Positions 1 to 6,201 of a stretch of DNA of 19,573 nucleotides are shown here, piece after piece; the first letter of the stretch is position 1, and each line of letters begins with the position of its first letter. The notes below the pieces were generated by a model. That model was not told where the DNA came from. It did not search any database and saw only the letters and a list, made by a program, of their open reading frames with translations. This DNA is from JAGQTE01 sp964648005 (GTDB lineage Bacteria; Actinomycetota; Acidimicrobiia; Acidimicrobiales; Acidimicrobilacustridaceae): positions 1 to 19,573 of the forward strand of contig CAZYKR010000052.1 of NCBI GenBank assembly GCA_964648005.1, read 5' to 3'. The position numbers and the translations under genes are program-made.

Positions 1-275
1 GCCTCGACTGCCCGGGCTGCGGGCTCACGCGTGCCGCGCACGCCTTGCTGCTCGGCGATCCGTTGCAGGCGCTCAACCACAACGTGCTGTCACTGATCGT
101 CTTCCCGGTGCTGCTGTACGCCTACATCGCCTGGTTCGCCGGCACGCTCGGGTGGAAGCTGCCGCAACTGAAGATGACACCCAGGATGGGTTGGGTCGCC
201 GCCGGTCTGGTGATCGGGTTCTGGGTGGTCCGCAACCTGCCCGGGCCGCTGTCGTTCCTCGACGCCGTCGCCTGA
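1..275 (+). CDS. DUF2752 family membrane protein, 3' part only
   Basis: The reading frame enters from outside the window; the first complete codon is at position 3, and about 90 residues plus the TGA stop are visible. The visible part opens with CPGCGLTRA, the hallmark of the DUF2752 family of small membrane proteins, followed by the usual short helix and an N residue in LNHNVLS. Two hydrophobic stretches follow (around LIVFPVLLYAYIAWFAG and WVAAGLVIGFWVV), consistent with membrane helices. The family has no firmly known function; the paired cysteines suggest metal or thiol chemistry, but this is inference. It converges with the next gene, leaving only 6 nt between the two stop codons. Confidence 0.8.
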   Translation, partial: LDCPGCGLTRAAHALLLGDPLQALNHNVLSLIVFPVLLYAYIAWFAGTLGWKLPQLKMTPRMGWVAAGLVIGFWVVRNLPGPLSFLDAVA

Positions 276-285
276 GCGAGCTCAG
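272..285. terminator. Short inverted repeat holding both convergent stop codons
   Basis: CTGAGC-GA-GCTCAG is a perfect 6-bp inverted repeat. The TGA of the rightward gene and the stop of the leftward gene both lie inside its arms. It could form a small hairpin (5-bp stem, CGAG loop) on either transcript, but there is no U-tract, so a terminator role is only a suggestion. Confidence 0.3.
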
Positions 286-800
286 TCGAGCCGGCGCAGA
301 CCGGTGCGGTACTGCTCGGCGCGCTCGACGTAGGAGAGCATCGGCCAGCGGATCATGTCGGGGTTGACGCAGTCGGGTCGGATCTTCGCCGGCACCCCCA
401 GCGCCATGGCCCCCGGCGGCACGACCATGCCGTTGGTCACGACGGCGTTGGAGCCGACCAGGGCGCCGGTTGACACCACGGCGCCGTGCAGCACGATCGA
501 CCCGTTGCCGACCAGCGCGCCGTCCTCGATGGTGCAGCCCTCGAGGTGGACCATGTGTCCGACGACGCACTCGGCACCGACAATCGTCGGCAGGTGCGGC
601 GTGCAGTGCAGCACGCTGCCGTCCTGGATCGAGGTGCGGGCGCCGATGTGGATCTCGCCGTCATCCCCGCGCAGCACGGCCCCGGGCCACACCGAGGCTT
701 GAGCGCCGATCGTGACGCCGCCGATGACGGTGGCGTCGGGGTGGACGTAGGCGCTCGAGTCGATGTCGGGGACCTTGTCCCCCAACGCATAGATCGCCAT
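282..800 (-). CDS. Gamma-carbonic-anhydrase-like hexapeptide-repeat protein
   Basis: The 172-residue protein is a left-handed beta-helix of the gamma-CA/YrdA/PaaY family, the usual length for this group. Hexapeptide rungs run from about residue 15 to 135, followed by a C-terminal helix. Family landmarks present are VLRGDD (R44), SIQDG (Q59, D60), a first metal histidine H65 in VLH, and a second, H82, in VGH. The third metal histidine of classical members, expected at 87 in the GHxxxxHGC pattern, is Glu; a histidine sits at 85 instead (GHMVHLEGC). Zinc binding and CO2 hydration are therefore uncertain. Its ATG lies 2 nt after the stop of the upstream flavin reductase gene, so the two are probably co-transcribed. 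Confidence 0.88.
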   Translation of the reverse strand: MAIYALGDKVPDIDSSAYVHPDATVIGGVTIGAQASVWPGAVLRGDDGEIHIGARTSIQDGSVLHCTPHLPTIVGAECVVGHMVHLEGCTIEDGALVGNGSIVLHGAVVSTGALVGSNAVVTNGMVVPPGAMALGVPAKIRPDCVNPDMIRWPMLSYVERAEQYRTGLRRLD

Positions 801-802
801 GG

Positions 803-1291
803 CTACAGGGCGAAGCGGCCGTAGCCGCCCCGGAAGAACAGCAGGGGCCCGCCCTCGTGCGCGACATCGAGCGAGGTGACGGCACCGATCACGATGTCAT
901 GGTCGCCGGAGCGCACGACGTCGGCGATGTCGCAGTCGAGGTGGGCGAGGATCCCCTCGAGCCGCGGCATGCCGTTGCCCGAGTGCTTCCACCCCACCTC
1001 GGCGAACTTGTCGTCCGCTCGCGAGGCGAAGACTCGGCAGACGTCCTCCTGGTCCTCGGCGAGGACGTTGACGCAGAAGTGCCCGGCGCCGCGGATGCGC
1101 GCCCACGACGACGAGGCGACGTTGGCGCAGAACAGCACCTGCGGCGGCTCGAGGGACAGCGATGCGAACGATCCGATCGCCATCCCCACCGGTCCGTCGT
1201 CGTCGACGGCGGTCACCACGGTCACGCCCGTCGGGAAGTGCCCGAGCACCTGCCGGAACTTGGCGTCATCGAACGCATGACTCTCGCTCAC
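803..1291 (-). CDS. Flavin reductase-like FMN-binding split-barrel protein
   Basis: The 162-residue product matches the flavin reductase (HpaC/ActVB-type) domain throughout: FRQVLGHFPTGVTVVTA at the N-terminus, the substrate-side SFASLSLEPPQVLFC stretch, FCVNVLAEDQ, and a C-terminal GDHDIVIG segment and FFRGGYG. Such proteins reduce FMN or FAD with NAD(P)H to feed a monooxygenase, or act as F420/flavin oxidoreductases. I chose the GTG at 1291 because AGGGGGA stands 9 nt upstream and family homology begins just after it. The frame stays open to 1468, but those extra 59 residues are Ala/Gly/Val-rich with no family match. No monooxygenase partner is adjacent; the only co-directional neighbour is the hexapeptide protein. 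Confidence 0.85.
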   Translation of the reverse strand: MSESHAFDDAKFRQVLGHFPTGVTVVTAVDDDGPVGMAIGSFASLSLEPPQVLFCANVASSSWARIRGAGHFCVNVLAEDQEDVCRVFASRADDKFAEVGWKHSGNGMPRLEGILAHLDCDIADVVRSGDHDIVIGAVTSLDVAHEGGPLLFFRGGYGRFAL

Positions 1292-1589
1292 CTCGGGCGC
1301 TCCCCCTGCTCGCACGGTGCGCTGCACGCTAGCGACCCCGACACCGCTGGCGCCCACCGACACGGATGCCGGACGCACCGCCGTGTGCGTCAGCGCACCT
1401 GCGCCTGCGGCGGGACCTCCCACCGCCCTGCGCGACGACTCGCCGGCCATCTCCGCCACGACCGCCACGGAACGACAGTGCAGATCTGGTCGATATCGCC
1501 CCGCATGTGCTCACTCGATGCGCCGGCCCAGCCCTTGGCGGACAGCCGGGGCCGCATCGCCCTATGACCTACCGCCGATGACGACTGCT
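1292..1589. other. Non-coding spacer upstream of the flavin reductase gene
   Basis: I see no convincing gene in these 298 nt; the open frames are biased shadows. On the minus strand a TAGCGT hexamer (1331-1326) would put a transcript start about 28 nt before the GTG of the flavin reductase gene, with the ribosome-binding site in between. No matching -35 box is visible. The other end abuts the stop of the metallo-hydrolase gene. Confidence 0.4.
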
Positions 1590-2513
1590 TCAGCCGGCGG
1601 CGCGGAGGTAGGCCTCGTGGCCGGACAGCGCGATGGTGAGGCCTTCGTGCGCCGCAATCACCTCGTCGACGCCCAGATCCACGGCTGCGGCCTTGGCGTC
1701 GGACAGCAGCCGGTCGAGCTCGGCGTCGTCGTGCGACGGGTCATGGTGGAACAACGCCAGGCAGCCGACGTCGGCCGCCGCTGCGACCGCCAACGCATAG
1801 TCGACGGTGCAGTGGCCCCAGTGCGCCTTGTCGGCGAACTCGTCGGGCGTGAACTGCGCGTCGTGGATCAGCAGGTCGGCGCCGCGGCACAGGTCGAGCA
1901 CGGCCGGGTCGATCTCGTGGCTGCCGTCGAGCGGTTGCTGGTGGTCGGAGATGTAGACGACCGACTGCCCGTCGACATTGATGCGATAGCCGTGGGTGGC
2001 GCCGATGTGCGGCACGTTGGCCGCCTGGACCTCAGCGCCGCCGATGTCGTGCGCGCCCTCGGCCAGCTCGTGGAAGACGATGTCGCCGGCCAGGTCGGCG
2101 ACCCCGACCGGGAAGTACGGGGGCCGCATGAACTCGTCGAAGGCGTCGGCCAGGGTGAGGCCGTCCTCCTGGGCGGGGCCGTAGATGTCGAGCCGGGCAC
2201 CGGGCACATGGATCGGCACGAAGAACGGCAGGCCTTGCACATGATCCCAGTGCAGGTGCGTCACGAGCGCATGGCCGCGGAACGAACCGTCCGCCGGTTG
2301 CTGGTCGCCGAAGAAGCGCAGACCGGTGCCGATGTCGAGGATCAGCGGATCGATGCCGGGCGCGTCAACGGTGACGCACGCGGTGTTGCCGCCGTAGCGA
2401 CGATTCGACTCACATGAGCACGGCGTCGAGCCGCGCACCCCGTGGAACGAGACCTGCAATGGAACGACACCCCCCGGTGACCGGTCCCCGATGTGGGCTC
2501 CGAGGGTAGTCAT
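1590..2513 (-). CDS. Metallo-beta-lactamase-fold hydrolase
   Basis: The 307-residue protein has the full MBL-fold metal set: THLHWDH at 85-91 (HxHxDH), H169/H174, YISDHQ (D190), IHDAQF (H217, D218), HWGH (231-234) and LFHHDPSH near 255. The N-terminal strand followed by GVRGSTP, RYGGNTACV and LILDIGTGLR matches the bacterial group sometimes compared with class-II phosphodiesterase-like MBL proteins. The substrate cannot be told from sequence; a phosphodiester or other hydrolysable ester is plausible. The ATG at 2513 is the first start near the fold; a TTG nearer GVRGSTP is an alternative. There is no clear Shine-Dalgarno sequence. The gene diverges from the alpha/beta hydrolase across 87 bp. 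Confidence 0.85.
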   Translation of the reverse strand: MTTLGAHIGDRSPGGVVPLQVSFHGVRGSTPCSCESNRRYGGNTACVTVDAPGIDPLILDIGTGLRFFGDQQPADGSFRGHALVTHLHWDHVQGLPFFVPIHVPGARLDIYGPAQEDGLTLADAFDEFMRPPYFPVGVADLAGDIVFHELAEGAHDIGGAEVQAANVPHIGATHGYRINVDGQSVVYISDHQQPLDGSHEIDPAVLDLCRGADLLIHDAQFTPDEFADKAHWGHCTVDYALAVAAAADVGCLALFHHDPSHDDAELDRLLSDAKAAAVDLGVDEVIAAHEGLTIALSGHEAYLRAAG

Positions 2514-2553
2514 CGGCACGTCGCCACGTCTTGAAAATGTGACAACAGTCTCA

Positions 2554-2592
2554 GTTGCGATCTCGTTGCGATCGGAGCCACCGTCGTAGGGT
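2554..2592 (+). promoter_or_regulatory. Leaderless promoter with phased direct repeat for the alpha/beta hydrolase
   Basis: TTGCGA (2566-2571) and TAGGGT (2587-2592) are 15 bp apart, and the -10 ends 8 nt before the ATG at 2601, so transcription would start at or next to the start codon. Two copies of GTTGCGATC begin at 2554 and 2565, exactly 11 bp apart; the second overlaps the -35 element. Confidence 0.5.
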
Positions 2593-2600
2593 CCGCCCGC

Positions 2601-3470
2601 ATGGAGATCACCCAGCAGCACGCCACGATCCGCGACCTCGACTTCGCCTACTTGACCTGTGGCGACGGGCCCCTCGCACTGCTGTGGCACGGCTTCCCCG
2701 ACACGCCCAACGGTTGGCGTCCGTTGATGACCGCTTTGGCCGAGGCCGGCTACCGCGCCGTGGCCCCGTGGGCCCGGGGGTACGCACCGACGGCCGTCCC
2801 CGCAGACGGCGGTTCGGCGATCGCGGCATGGGTCGACGACGCCGTCGGCTTCCACGAAGCGTTCGGCAACGACGAGCCGGCGGTGCTGATCGGCCACGAC
2901 TGGGGCGCGTTGATGACCTACGGCGCCGCCGGGTACGCCCCGGAGCGGTGGCGCAAGCTCGTCGTGGCGTCGGTGCCGCCGCCGGCCGTCATGGCGGCGA
3001 AGCTCACCCAGTACGACCAGGTGAAGGCGTTCTGGTACCAGTACGTGTTCCTGCAGCCGACGGCAGAGGGCATCGTCGCCGCCGACGACCTCGAGTTCAT
3101 CCGGCGGCTGTGGGGCGACTGGTCGCCGGGCTACGACGCCACCGAGGACATCGGCGCCGTCATCGATGCGCTGCGCGAGCCGGCGCACCTGACCGCGGCG
3201 CTGCACACGTACCGGTCGATGTACGACATGAGCCTGATCCCGCCGCAGCTCATCGATCGGGCGATGGCGGTGATGTCACCGCCGACGCAGCCGACGCTGT
3301 ACCTGCACGGCGCCAACGACGGCTGCGTGCCCGGCGATCCGACCGGCGAGGTCGCTGCAGTGCTGCCGCCTGGTTCGTCGACCCAACTGATCGCCGACGC
3401 CGGCCACTTCCTCCAGTACGAGCAGCCAGCGGTCGTCACCGACCTCGTCCTCGACTTCCTGGCCGGCTGA
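2601..3470 (+). CDS. Alpha/beta-fold hydrolase, epoxide-hydrolase-like
   Basis: The 289-residue protein has the alpha/beta-hydrolase layout of epoxide hydrolases and haloalkane dehalogenases. HGFPD (30-34) supplies the oxyanion region. GHDWGA places the nucleophile at D100 rather than Ser, which fits an alkyl-enzyme ester mechanism. D240 in LHGANDG and H269 in DAGHF complete the triad. A Trp/Tyr-rich lid (FWYQYVF, around 145) could provide the tyrosines that activate an epoxide, favouring epoxide hydrolase over dehalogenase, but the substrate is unknown. It is expected to be cytosolic, with no signal peptide. The start is supported by a TAGGGT hexamer 8 nt upstream and absence of a ribosome-binding site, typical of a leaderless message. 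Confidence 0.87.
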   Translation: MEITQQHATIRDLDFAYLTCGDGPLALLWHGFPDTPNGWRPLMTALAEAGYRAVAPWARGYAPTAVPADGGSAIAAWVDDAVGFHEAFGNDEPAVLIGHDWGALMTYGAAGYAPERWRKLVVASVPPPAVMAAKLTQYDQVKAFWYQYVFLQPTAEGIVAADDLEFIRRLWGDWSPGYDATEDIGAVIDALREPAHLTAALHTYRSMYDMSLIPPQLIDRAMAVMSPPTQPTLYLHGANDGCVPGDPTGEVAAVLPPGSSTQLIADAGHFLQYEQPAVVTDLVLDFLAG

Positions 3471-3767
3471 ACCGAGCGCAGTTCACGCACTCGCCGCCGC
3501 CAGCGCGTGTGCGTCCGCACGCGCCCGCCCCGCCTGACGCGCCAACGCATGCGCGTTCGCACGCGCCCGCCGCGCACAAACGCGCAACCGTCCGGACGCG
3601 CTGGCCAGCCGTGCCCGACGCATGCGCGCTCACACGCGCCCGCCGCGTACAAGCGCGCAACCGTCCGGACGCGCTGGCCAGCCGTGCCCGACGCATGCGC
3701 GCTCGCACGCGTCCGCCGCGCACAAACGCGCAACCGTCAAGGCGGGCGGCGGCGTACTGGTGAGCGG
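3471..3767. other. Gene-free spacer between convergent genes, mostly repeat
   Basis: No gene is supported in these 297 nt. Frames remain open in several registers only because the DNA is extremely GC-rich and repetitive; the translations are Arg/Pro/Ala strings. The stretch holds the 73-bp tandem repeat described separately. A looser fragment precedes it: a 17-mer at 3513-3529 matches 3555-3571 with one mismatch. Confidence 0.7.
3545..3738. repeat. 73-bp tandem repeat, about 2.7 copies
   Basis: Copies begin at 3545, 3618 and 3691, giving an exact 73-bp period; the third stops after 48 bp. Copies 1 and 2 differ at four positions, all transitions. Each full unit holds three perfect 8-bp palindromes: CGCATGCG (unit positions 2-9), GTCCGGAC (46-53) and CTGGCCAG (57-64). 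Conservation covers the entire unit, so this is a minisatellite-like array, not repeat-plus-spacer. It lies between two gene 3' ends. It resembles mycobacterial MIRU-type tandem repeats in size and location; function is unknown. Confidence 0.93.
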
Positions 3768-4751
3768 TCAGGGCAAGGTCAACGAGCCGTCGGGGCGGGC
3801 CACGGCGAGGCCGTCACGCACGACGCCGTCGGCGACGCGCCGGGCTCGATCCGGGTCGTCGGGCCAGCCCATGACGGTCGCCAACCCGTCGGGCGTCACG
3901 ACCGCGCCCGACGCCAGCGCCGCCACGAGTCGGCCGCGGCCCTGCCGATCCGAACCGGCGAAGCGGCTCTGCCCGCCGGCGACGGCCGCCGAGCCGCGCG
4001 CCGGGTCCGGGTCCGGATTGCCGGCTCGATGCCAGGCGCAGCTGCGGGCGATGGGACAGGTGTCGCAGCGCGGCGAACGCGCCGTGCAGACCATGGCACC
4101 GAGGTCCAACATGCCCTGGTTCCACGCCCAGCCCTTGCCCCGTGGGACGAGGGCGTCGGCGGCGACCTGTGCCTCCGCAGGCGCCAGCGGTCGACCGGCC
4201 AGGCGGGCTAGCACCCGTCCCACGTTGGTGTCGAGCACGCCGACGTCGGCCTCGAACGCGAACACCGCCACCGCCCGGGCCGTGTAGGGCCCGATGCCCG
4301 GCAGCCGCAGGAGGGCGTCGATGTCCGAAGGCAGCGCGCCGTCGTGCTCGGCGACGACCGCCACGGCGCAGCGGTGCAGGTTGACGGCGCGGCGGTTGTA
4401 GCCGAGGCCCGCCCACGCCGCGATCACCTCCCCCACCGGCGCGGCGGCGCAGACGGCTGGCGTCGGGAACTGGCCCAGGAACTGCGGCCATCGATCGACG
4501 ACGCGTGCCACCTGCGTCTGCTGCAGCATCAGCTCCGAGACCAACACGCCCCACGGGTCACGGGTCACCCGCCAGGGCAGGTCGCGCCGTTCGCGCGCCG
4601 CCCACGTCGCGCACGTACGGCGCAGCGCCCCGACCGCCACCGGCGCCAGCCCGAGCACGGCACCCGCCGCACCGGCGGTGCTCGAGGCGCCCGCAGCGGC
4701 GACGGCACTCGAACGCTTCCTCGCACCGGACGCGTTGGAGTGGGGGGTCAT
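3768..4751 (-). CDS. mutY: A/G-specific adenine DNA glycosylase MutY
   Basis: This base-excision repair enzyme removes adenine mispaired with 8-oxoguanine. The 327-residue protein has an Ala-rich leader (to about 40), then the HhH-GPD core: LPWR, catalytic Glu E73 in SELMLQQTQV, the helix-hairpin-helix LPGIGPYTA (150-158, with Tyr where bifunctional glycosylases have Lys), and catalytic Asp D174 in VLDTNVGRV. Four cysteines, C222-x6-C229-x2-C232-x5-C238, bind the 4Fe-4S cluster. The NUDIX-like 8-oxoG domain of long MutY is absent; a roughly 60-residue winged-helix-like tail replaces it, as in short actinobacterial MutY. The ATG at 4751 overlaps the upstream methyltransferase stop as ATGA, so translation is probably coupled. 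A frame extension to 4841 is not needed. Confidence 0.93.
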   Translation of the reverse strand: MTPHSNASGARKRSSAVAAAGASSTAGAAGAVLGLAPVAVGALRRTCATWAARERRDLPWRVTRDPWGVLVSELMLQQTQVARVVDRWPQFLGQFPTPAVCAAAPVGEVIAAWAGLGYNRRAVNLHRCAVAVVAEHDGALPSDIDALLRLPGIGPYTARAVAVFAFEADVGVLDTNVGRVLARLAGRPLAPAEAQVAADALVPRGKGWAWNQGMLDLGAMVCTARSPRCDTCPIARSCAWHRAGNPDPDPARGSAAVAGGQSRFAGSDRQGRGRLVAALASGAVVTPDGLATVMGWPDDPDRARRVADGVVRDGLAVARPDGSLTLP

Positions 4752-5536
4752 CGCCCGTGGCGCACGGTCGCCAGGTAGGCGACGGTGCGGTACGGAAAGT
4801 CCCACCGGTCGCGCCCGGCGAGATCCGGATGGGTCCGGCACAGGTCACGCACGCGGTCGAGCACCTCGGCGCGCGCCGCTTCATCGAGGGACGCCACCAC
4901 GCTGACCGAGGCCGCCCGCGCAACGACCAGCTGCTCGTCGACCGGCTGGGTCCACGACGCCTCGACCACCTCGACCCGGCCGAAGCGTCCGGACGCGTCG
5001 ATGACGGCGGCGTAGTCGACGCCGTAGTACCACTCGTACGGGCGATCGAGGTCGCCGTCAACCAGCAGGTCACCCCAGGCCTGCACCCACGGCACCGACG
5101 TGTCGCGCAGGTTCCACAGCAGCGCCAGGGTGCCGCCCGGGCGCAGGACCCGTGCCGCCTCGGCCAGCGCCGCTGGTTGGTCGAACCAGTGGAACGCCTG
5201 GGCCACCGTCACGGCATCGACCGTGGCGTCGGCGAGCGGCAGCGCCTCGGCGGTGCCGTCGAGCACGGTCGCGCTCGGTACCGCCGCCGCCAGCGCCGCC
5301 CGCATCGCCGCCACCGGTTCGACGGCGAGCACCGCCGCGCCCGACAGGACGAGCAGACGGGTGAGTTTGCCCGTCCCGGCGGCGACGTCGGCGACCGAAC
5401 GACCCGGCGCCAGCGCCGCACGCGCCACGATGGCGTCGACGACGGCCGACGGGTACGACGGGCGCGCCGCCTCGTAGACGTCGGCGGCCTGGCCGAAGCC
5501 ATCCGCCGCAGCCCGGTGGATGCCGTCCGCCGTCAC
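4748..5536 (-). CDS. Class I SAM-dependent methyltransferase
   Basis: The 262-residue protein is a small-molecule-type Rossmann methyltransferase (Methyltransf_11-like). Motif I is VADVAAGTGKLT (48-59), the acidic residue after strand 2 is in AVEPV, the LDGTAEALPLAD stretch holds the adenine-contact loop, and AFHWFDQPAALAEAARVLRPGG is the typical motif III/IV region of UbiE/TAM-like enzymes. The C-terminal half (Trp- and Tyr-rich, WDFPYRTVAYLATV) resembles TAM/YafE relatives, but the acceptor is unknown. The start is a GTG with GAGG only 4 nt upstream, so the exact start is slightly uncertain. It sits 19 nt after the MaoC gene and overlaps mutY by 4 nt, making the middle gene of a three-gene operon. 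Confidence 0.85.
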   Translation of the reverse strand: MTADGIHRAAADGFGQAADVYEAARPSYPSAVVDAIVARAALAPGRSVADVAAGTGKLTRLLVLSGAAVLAVEPVAAMRAALAAAVPSATVLDGTAEALPLADATVDAVTVAQAFHWFDQPAALAEAARVLRPGGTLALLWNLRDTSVPWVQAWGDLLVDGDLDRPYEWYYGVDYAAVIDASGRFGRVEVVEASWTQPVDEQLVVARAASVSVVASLDEAARAEVLDRVRDLCRTHPDLAGRDRWDFPYRTVAYLATVRHGR

Positions 5537-5555
5537 GACGCCTCGGCCGTCGGCG

Positions 5556-6068
5556 TCACTCGGCGAAGACGTCGTCGCCGTAGGGGAAGCCCCGCTGCGG
5601 CGCCTGGTCTCGCTTCCAGATCATGACCTTGCGGCGGAAGAAGCAGACCTCCTCGCCGCGCTGGTTGATGCCCTTGGTCTCGACCGTGACGACGCCGCGC
5701 TTGCCGTCGGAGAGCTCCTTCTTCTCGATCACCTTCGTGACGGCGTAGATCGTGTCGCCGTGGAAGGTCGGCTTGGCGTGCTTGAGGGTCTCGATCTCGA
5801 GGTTGGCCACGGCCGAGCCGCTCACGTCGGGCACGCTCATGCCGAGCACCAGGGAGTACACGAGGTTGCCCACCACGACGTTCTTGCCGTGCACCGTCTC
5901 GTTCTCTGCGAACCAGGTGTTGGTGTGCAGCGGATGGTGGTTCATCGTGAGCATGCAGAAGAGGTGGTCGTCGGCCTCGGTGATCGTCTTGCCAGGCCAG
6001 TGCCGGTAGACGTCGCCGGGCTCGAAGTCCTCGTAGTAGCGGCCGAACGGTCGATCGATGGTTGCCAC
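5556..6068 (-). CDS. MaoC family (R)-enoyl-CoA hydratase-like dehydratase
   Basis: The 170-residue protein is a single hot-dog domain of the MaoC type. The hydratase signature is visible as ITEADDHLFCMLTMNHHPLH (about 28-47), giving the catalytic Asp and His. It also has GKNVVVGNLVYSL and FHGDTIYA, standard for the clade of single-domain acyl-CoA dehydratases that includes mycobacterial Rv2499c-like proteins. Expected chemistry is reversible hydration of a trans-enoyl-CoA or dehydration of a hydroxyacyl-CoA; the physiological substrate is not evident. I chose the GTG at 6068 because GAGGA lies 5-6 nt upstream and the conserved FGRYYEDF starts just after it. First gene of the operon with the methyltransferase and mutY; divergent from the GGDEF-EAL gene. 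Confidence 0.88.
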   Translation of the reverse strand: MATIDRPFGRYYEDFEPGDVYRHWPGKTITEADDHLFCMLTMNHHPLHTNTWFAENETVHGKNVVVGNLVYSLVLGMSVPDVSGSAVANLEIETLKHAKPTFHGDTIYAVTKVIEKKELSDGKRGVVTVETKGINQRGEEVCFFRRKVMIWKRDQAPQRGFPYGDDVFAE

Positions 6069-6108
6069 GGTGTCCTCACAGCGTCGGGTCGAGTGGTGCC
6101 GGGCGGCG

Positions 6109-6114
6109 ATGCTA
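6109..6114 (-). promoter_or_regulatory. Candidate -10 element for the MaoC - methyltransferase - mutY operon
   Basis: TAGCAT on the minus strand would start transcription about 34 nt before the GTG, leaving room for the GAGGA ribosome-binding site. The -35 region is weak. Confidence 0.35.
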
Positions 6115-6147
6115 GAGGCGGTCGCGGCAGGCGAGCACCTCCGCCGG

Positions 6148-6153
6148 TACCGT
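6148..6153 (+). promoter_or_regulatory. Candidate -10 element for the GGDEF-EAL gene
   Basis: TACCGT lies about 49 nt before the chosen ATG. A GGGGG run 11 nt before the ATG might act as the ribosome-binding site. No clear -35 box is seen. Confidence 0.3.
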
Positions 6154-6201
6154 GGGGGCGTCGCACCAGCGAACACCCAGCGATCGGGGGTCGGCAGCAG
6201 C

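Noticed and set aside
1317..2417. A 366-codon open frame antisense to the metallo-hydrolase
   Set aside because: No recognisable motifs, while the other strand has the full MBL metal site.
3545..3738. CRISPR-like array
   Set aside because: The entire 73-bp unit is conserved; there are no variable spacers and no cas genes nearby.
3507..4211. Open frames through the repeat, giving Arg/Pro/Ala/His-rich proteins on both strands
   Set aside because: They exist only because the 73-bp unit has no stop codons in several frames (73 is not a multiple of 3, so each copy is read differently). No start signal, no family similarity.
4842..5073. MutY extended N-terminally into the methyltransferase gene
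   Set aside because: The ATGA overlap at 4751-4748 gives a natural coupled start and no homology lies upstream of it.
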